From an uncultured Limosilactobacillus sp. (GTDB lineage Bacteria; Bacillota; Bacilli; Lactobacillales; Lactobacillaceae): 50,477 bases of DNA. This document shows positions 46,461 through 50,477 of the stretch, piece after piece (the stretch's first letter is position 1; each line of letters starts with the position of its first letter). A model generated the notes under the pieces. It was not told the DNA's origin and did no database searches. It saw nothing but the letters and a program-made list of their open reading frames with translations. The stretch covers positions 1 through 50,477 of the forward strand of contig CALVGV010000019.1 of NCBI GenBank assembly GCA_944327195.1, given 5' to 3'. A program made the translations under genes and the position numbers.

Positions 46461-47792
46461 ATGACCACCGTAATTACCACTGAAATCAAGAACCAAGCCG
46501 TCGCGGCCCTCAAGCAATTGATCGCCCAGCCGTCCTACAACCAACCAGCGGCGCCCGGGGCGCCCTTTGGGCCGGGGATTCGCCAGGCGCTCGACTTGAT
46601 GCTCAAGCACTGCCAGCAGCTCGGTTTTCGGACCTACGTGGACCCGGAGGGCTACTACGGCTACGCCGAAATCGGCGACCGCGGCCCGGTCTTCGGCGTG
46701 ATTGGCCACCTCGACACCGTCCCGGCCGGCGACCTAGCGGCCTGGGAAACGGCGCCCTTTGAGCCGGTCGTCAAGGACGGCAAGATCATTGGCCGCGGCG
46801 CCCAGGACGACAAGGGGCCAACGATCGCGGCCCTCTACGCCGTCAAGGCCCTCCTCGACGCCGGTTACCAGCTCAAGCAGCGGATCCGCTTCATTTTTGG
46901 GACCGACGAGGAGATCCTCTGGCGGGGAATCGCCCGCTACAACCAGCAGGAGGACCCGATCGATTCCGGGATCGCCCCGGACGCCGAATTCCCGTTGATC
47001 TACGCCGAAAAGGGACTCGAGCAGGCCTACCTGGTGGGGCCGGGGACCGACCAGTTTGAACTGAAGATGGAAAACGCCTTCAACGCCGTGCCGGCCAAGG
47101 CAACCTACGACGGGCCGCAACTGGACGCCGTGGTCGCCGCCCTCGACCGCCACGGCTTTGCCTACCAGCGGACCGAACATGCGGTGACCGTCCTCGGGAA
47201 GGCGGTCCACGCGATGAACGCCCCCCAGGGGACCAACGCCGTCCTGCGGCTGGCGATTGCCCTCGACGAGGTCTTCGACTTCGCGCCCCTTCACTTCATC
47301 GGCCAGCTCTTCAAGGAAGACGCCACCGGGGAAAACGTCCTCGGCAAGGTGACCGACGAATCGGGTCAGCTGACCTTCAACATCTCCAACCTGGTGGTCA
47401 ACGCCAAGGAAACCCGGATGCAAATCGACCTGCGGATCCCGGTCATCGTCGACCGCGACGCCCTGATCAAGCGGCTGGACGAGCGGGTGGCCCCCTACCA
47501 GCTGAAGTACGCCCCCTTTGACTACGTGGCCCCGCTGTTCGTGCCGAAGGACAGCACCCTGGTTAAGACCCTGATGAAGGTCTACCAGGACCAAACCGGC
47601 GACCAGACCCCGCCGCAAATCTCGGGTGGGGCCACCTTTGCCCGGACGATGCACAACTGCGTGGCCTACGGGGCGATGCTGCCGGACGTCACGGACTACA
47701 TGCACCAGCCAAACGAGCAGTGGCCGCTGGAGAGCATGTACAAGACGATGGAAATCTACGCCGCCGCAATCAAGGAACTGTGTTTTGAATAG
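46461..47792 (+). CDS. pepV: M20 dipeptidase PepV
   Basis: A 443-aa cytosolic zinc dipeptidase (PepV/Sapep). Metal-binding segments: GVIGHLDTVPAGD (His and following Asp), GRGAQDDKGPTIAALYA (bridging Asp) and FIFGTDEEILWRG (Glu pair). The inserted lid domain spans about residues 185-370, and the C-terminal His lies in YMHQPNEQW. ATG 46461 has GGGGGAA upstream; the longer in-frame form overlaps the carrier gene and is rejected. Confidence 0.95.
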   Translation: MTTVITTEIKNQAVAALKQLIAQPSYNQPAAPGAPFGPGIRQALDLMLKHCQQLGFRTYVDPEGYYGYAEIGDRGPVFGVIGHLDTVPAGDLAAWETAPFEPVVKDGKIIGRGAQDDKGPTIAALYAVKALLDAGYQLKQRIRFIFGTDEEILWRGIARYNQQEDPIDSGIAPDAEFPLIYAEKGLEQAYLVGPGTDQFELKMENAFNAVPAKATYDGPQLDAVVAALDRHGFAYQRTEHAVTVLGKAVHAMNAPQGTNAVLRLAIALDEVFDFAPLHFIGQLFKEDATGENVLGKVTDESGQLTFNISNLVVNAKETRMQIDLRIPVIVDRDALIKRLDERVAPYQLKYAPFDYVAPLFVPKDSTLVKTLMKVYQDQTGDQTPPQISGGATFARTMHNCVAYGAMLPDVTDYMHQPNEQWPLESMYKTMEIYAAAIKELCFE

Positions 47793-47806
47793 CGCGGCGA
47801 ACAAGT

Positions 47807-47855
47807 AAAAAGGAGGCCCGCCGGCAACGAGAACGTTGCTGGCGGGCCTCCTTTT
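47807..47855. terminator. Bidirectional terminator between pepV and dapF
   Basis: AAAAAGGAGGCCCGCCGGCAAC and GTTGCTGGCGGGCCTCCTTTT form a very stable stem with A and T runs on both sides, serving the convergent genes. Confidence 0.9.
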
Positions 47856-47878
47856 GTGGGCGCGAAGAAGTTTAAGTT

Positions 47879-48889
47879 TTAATCCTTGACGGCGACCTTG
47901 ACCGGCTTCGGCAGGCCGGCAACGAAGGCGTGGTAGGCCTCGTCCTCGCCGGTCGAGGTAACCGTGACCGCCGCCGGGGTAACCGCCGCCTGGTGGAGGG
48001 CCGCTTCGGCCACTTCCAGCCGGTCGGTGAAGGTGGCGTTGCCAATCAGCTCTACCCAGTAGCGGTGGTCGGCGAAGTGCGCGATCGTCTTCACCTGACC
48101 GCCCGGGTTGTAGACCGTGATTGGCTGGTCGAAGTGGCCGAGGTCCGGGTGGGTCAGGGCAAAGGCCAGGCTGGTTGCCGACATCCCGGTTCCGCAGGCG
48201 TTGGTGAAGCCGACCCCGCGCTCGAAGGTCCGCACAAAGAGCTCGTTTTCCCCGAGGATCTTGGCGTAGTTGAGGTTGACCCCGTCCGGGAAGTAGGGGT
48301 TGGTGCCGTTGAGGTATTCGCCCAACTCCTGCATCCCCGGCCCGGTCAGCAGGTCGTCGTCGCCAAAGGCAATCAGGTGCGGGTTCGGCACTGCCAGGCT
48401 GGTGAACTTGATCCCCGGGGCCAGTTCCGGCACGTAGTCGTCCACGATCCGCTCGCGGCCGAGTTCGGCGAAGGGAAGGGCCGCCGCGTTGAAGCGGACC
48501 GGGGAGATTTCCACCGCGAAGGCCGGCACGTTGGCGGCGAAGTCCGCCTCCTTGCGAACGGCCAGGTCGGCCTGCATCGTTTCGACCTTGAATTCGGTCT
48601 GGCCGTGCTGCTCGCTCAGGTAGCGGGCCACCGTCCGCAGGCCGTTGCCGCACATGCTGGCCTCGCTGCCGTCGGCGTTGATCACCCGCATCTGGCCGAG
48701 GACGCCGGCGTGGTCGGAGTGGTCAACGACCAGGAGCCCGTCGGCCCCGCCCAGCGGCCCTGCCTTTGGGTCGGTGATTTGCTTGCCGAGGGCAACCAGT
48801 TCGGGGTCGGTCAGCGGCGTTTCCAGCTGGGTTTGGTCGAGGAGGAAGAAGTGGTTGTAGGAACCGTGAACTTTGAGTAATTGAACCAT
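47879..48889 (-). CDS. dapF: Diaminopimelate epimerase
   Basis: A 336-aa cofactor-independent epimerase converting LL-DAP to meso-DAP for peptidoglycan and lysine. The two catalytic cysteines are Cys80 (SMCGNGLRTVARY) and Cys232 (NACGTGMSATSLA). It is longer than the roughly 275-aa E. coli enzyme; the extra length is common in lactobacilli. It is translated 20 nt after the aspartokinase gene, forming a small leftward unit. Confidence 0.95.
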   Translation of the reverse strand: MVQLLKVHGSYNHFFLLDQTQLETPLTDPELVALGKQITDPKAGPLGGADGLLVVDHSDHAGVLGQMRVINADGSEASMCGNGLRTVARYLSEQHGQTEFKVETMQADLAVRKEADFAANVPAFAVEISPVRFNAAALPFAELGRERIVDDYVPELAPGIKFTSLAVPNPHLIAFGDDDLLTGPGMQELGEYLNGTNPYFPDGVNLNYAKILGENELFVRTFERGVGFTNACGTGMSATSLAFALTHPDLGHFDQPITVYNPGGQVKTIAHFADHRYWVELIGNATFTDRLEVAEAALHQAAVTPAAVTVTSTGEDEAYHAFVAGLPKPVKVAVKD

Positions 48890-48909
48890 GGTGAAAATTT
48901 CCTTTCCGC

Positions 48910-50265
48910 TTAGTTGAAGAAGTGCGAGTAGATTGCTTGGACCGCCCGGTCGGCGTCGGCCGGGTCGGTGCCGATCATTGTTGCGATTTTCGAGGCCCCC
49001 TGGTTAATCATCAGGACTGGGATCTGCTCCTTGGCCAGGGTGGCCAGTACCTCAGCCGGGGTGGTCGGGGCGGTGGCCATTCCCTCGCCGACCACGGTGA
49101 TCAGGGCAAAGTGGGGGAGCCACTCCAGCCGGTCGGGGTTGATCGTCGACTGGATCTGGTCGCACAGCTCGTCGACCAGGGCCGGGGTCAGCTTGGTGGC
49201 GTCAAAGACGATCGTGATGTCGTCGATCCCCGAGGGCATGTGTTCGTAGGGGAGGCCGTACTTGTTGAGGATCTGCAGGATCTGAAGGGTGAAGCCAGCC
49301 TCCTTGTTGAGCAGGTACTTGTGGAGGTAGAGGGCGGCGAAGTGCTTGCCGACTGAGATCCCGGTGACCGGCCGGCTGGGCACGAAGCCGCGGTCGCTGA
49401 CGATCGTCGTTCCCGGTTGGGCGGGGTTCTTGGTGTTCTTGACCTGGATCGGGATTTTGGCGGCAATTGCCGGCAGGAGGGCCTCGTCGTGGAAGACGGA
49501 GAAGCCGGCGTAGGAGAGCTCACGCATTTCGCGGTAGGTCAGCTGCTTGATCGGGGCCGGCTGGTCAACTAGGTGCGGGTCGGCAGCGAAGATGGCGTCA
49601 ACGTCGGTGAAGTTTTCGTAGCTGGCTGCCCCCAGCCCGCGGGCGAGGATCGCCCCGGTGATGTCGGAGCCGCCCCGCGAGAAGGTGGCGATGTAGCCGG
49701 CGAGGGTGAAGCCAAAGAAGCCCGGTACCACCAGTCGTTCGTCCGGGGCTAGTTTGACCTGGGCGAGCAAGTGGTAGGTTTCCGGGGCCACGGTGGCGTT
49801 GTTCGGTGTCCCGGTGACGATGATCCCGGCCTCCTTGGGATCGAGGAAGCGGGCCTTGATCCCGAGGTGGTTGAGGATGGCGGCCAGCAGGCGGGCGTTG
49901 AGCCGCTCCCCGTGGGCCTTGAAGGCGGCCAGCTGGTAGTCGTCATCCGGGTAGTCGCCGGCGGGCAGGGCCAGGAGGGCGGTCCGCAGGGGGGTCAGCG
50001 CCTTTTCCGGCAGGTGGAAGTAGTCGCCGATTGCCTGGTAGCGGGCAAAGATTTGCTCCTGGAGGGGGGCCGCGTCGCCGCCGACCGCGGTGACCGCGGC
50101 GTACTTGATCAGCAGGTCGGTCACCTTGGTGTCGGCCTTGGCCCGCTTGCCGGGGGCCGAAGTGACGATCACCCGGCGGGCCGGGTCGGCCTTGATGATG
50201 TCAATTGCCTGGGCAACCGCCGCCCCGTCGGCCAGCGAGCTCCCGCCAAACTTAATTACCTTCAT
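48910..50265 (-). CDS. Aspartokinase
   Basis: A 451-aa enzyme phosphorylating aspartate, the entry step to lysine/DAP, threonine and methionine. The N-terminus KVIKFGGSSLADG is the kinase signature. RVIVTSAPGKR, VVPGFFGFTLAGYIATFSRGGSDITGAILA and the ENFTDVDAIFAADPHLV segment are conserved. Two C-terminal ACT domains (about residues 310-450) suggest feedback control. ATG 50265 has GGAGTGAAGAGA upstream. Which isozyme (lysC, dapG or thrA type) cannot be told from sequence here. Confidence 0.95.
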   Translation of the reverse strand: MKVIKFGGSSLADGAAVAQAIDIIKADPARRVIVTSAPGKRAKADTKVTDLLIKYAAVTAVGGDAAPLQEQIFARYQAIGDYFHLPEKALTPLRTALLALPAGDYPDDDYQLAAFKAHGERLNARLLAAILNHLGIKARFLDPKEAGIIVTGTPNNATVAPETYHLLAQVKLAPDERLVVPGFFGFTLAGYIATFSRGGSDITGAILARGLGAASYENFTDVDAIFAADPHLVDQPAPIKQLTYREMRELSYAGFSVFHDEALLPAIAAKIPIQVKNTKNPAQPGTTIVSDRGFVPSRPVTGISVGKHFAALYLHKYLLNKEAGFTLQILQILNKYGLPYEHMPSGIDDITIVFDATKLTPALVDELCDQIQSTINPDRLEWLPHFALITVVGEGMATAPTTPAEVLATLAKEQIPVLMINQGASKIATMIGTDPADADRAVQAIYSHFFN

Positions 50266-50299
50266 TCTCTTCACTCCGTCCTTAAAATGGTTATCTGAA

Positions 50300-50327
50300 A
50301 TTTTATCACTAATTTGGCGGCTGACAA
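50300..50327 (-). promoter_or_regulatory. Aspartokinase promoter
   Basis: Minus strand TTGTCA (50327-50322), 16-bp spacer, TAAAAT (50305-50300), about 35 nt before the ATG. Confidence 0.65.
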
Positions 50328-50328
50328 G

Positions 50329-50392
50329 CAAAAAGATCGGCCCGCCTGCCGGGAGCTAGGAAGGCGATACTTTCCGGATCCTTTTTGCTCCC
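50329..50392 (-). terminator. Hairpin at the right end, probably the terminator of a leftward gene beyond the window
   Basis: On the minus strand GCAAAAAGGATCCGG pairs, with two bulges, to CCGATCTTTTTGC, with an inner CGCC/GGCG stem. A second possible stem, GGGAGC with GCTCCC, would compete with it. It lies upstream of the aspartokinase promoter, so it need not be part of that mRNA. Confidence 0.55.
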
Positions 50393-50477
50393 TTGCTGAA
50401 GAATAGACCTCCGCGGAAATAGATAACCTATTTCTAGCAGTTCTCGAAATTATAAATCCCACAGATCAAACTAAAGC

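Noticed and set aside
46734-48653. 639-codon open frame on the minus strand across pepV and dapF
   Set aside because: It is antisense to pepV and out of frame with dapF, and runs through the shared terminator; Pro/Gly/Arg-rich shadow sequence.
50266-50477. Lysine riboswitch before aspartokinase
   Set aside because: A GGAGGTC...TTCAGC stretch on the minus strand loosely resembles the L-box 5' side, but the conserved GCCGAAG-type core is not seen, and a promoter lies downstream of the hairpins.

Overview
The window is a stretch of core chromosome from a high-GC, heterofermentative-type lactobacillus. Gene order and protein sequences look most like the Limosilactobacillus (L. fermentum-like) group. 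Evidence: typical lactobacillus blocks (rpsP-khpA-rimM-trmD-rplS; prmA-rsmE-rsh-dtd; hisS-aspS behind a T-box; rpsU-yqeY-phoH-ybeY-dgkA-era-recO; glyQS behind a T-box; dnaG-rpoD), an L-lactate dehydrogenase, PepD and PepV dipeptidases, strong GC preference at third codon positions, and consensus sigma-A promoters that mostly have 17-bp spacers. The species is not assigned.

Layout. 1-3135: two paralogous CrtC/AttH-type lipocalin-fold proteins flanking a TetR regulator. 3167-4123 (minus): a lone ferrochelatase. 4573-6488: a secreted LysM / Ala-Ser repeat / CAP-domain protein broken by a frameshift. 6565-7383 (minus): a two-module VOC (glyoxalase/dioxygenase) protein. 7589-11356: the ribosome and tRNA-modification operon, with an APC amino-acid permease inserted between trmD and rplS. 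11453-14980: glycerate kinase, MscL, L-LDH and two small unknown genes. 15072-19908: prmA, rsmE, a small membrane protein, the (p)ppGpp synthetase/hydrolase and dtd. 19982-21708 (minus): fructosamine-kinase-like protein and cell-wall amidase. 22044-25121: hisS-aspS. 25256-29519: rpsU through recO. 29588-32442: a decaying redox locus (truncated fumarate-reductase-like flavoprotein, FMN reductase, and a divergent LysR gene with an amber stop). 32796-35833: glyQS. 35918-39485: an orphan gene, dnaG and rpoD. 39568-43348: menF-menD-menH. 43379-47792: pepD, a YfcC-type carrier and pepV. 47879-50265 (minus): dapF and aspartokinase.

How it works together. Most of the window is information-processing and stringent-response housekeeping controlled by T-boxes, an apparent L19 leader and hairpin terminators. 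The accessory parts are the lipocalin/TetR cassette (two similar palindromes suggest one regulator controls both paralogues), the cell-surface CAP protein, the redox locus and the partial menaquinone set. The YfcC carrier has a near-consensus CcpA (cre) site inside its promoter and is followed closely by PepV, which suggests carbon-responsive uptake and peptide use. Three loci carry visible damage: a -1 frameshift at about 5280, a TAG in the lysR gene at 31732, and loss of the FAD dinucleotide-binding segment in the flavoprotein. I see no CRISPR array, insertion sequence, prophage, rRNA or tRNA gene. I find no convincing wholly new system; the best candidates for novelty are the lipocalin/TetR cassette and the decayed redox locus.
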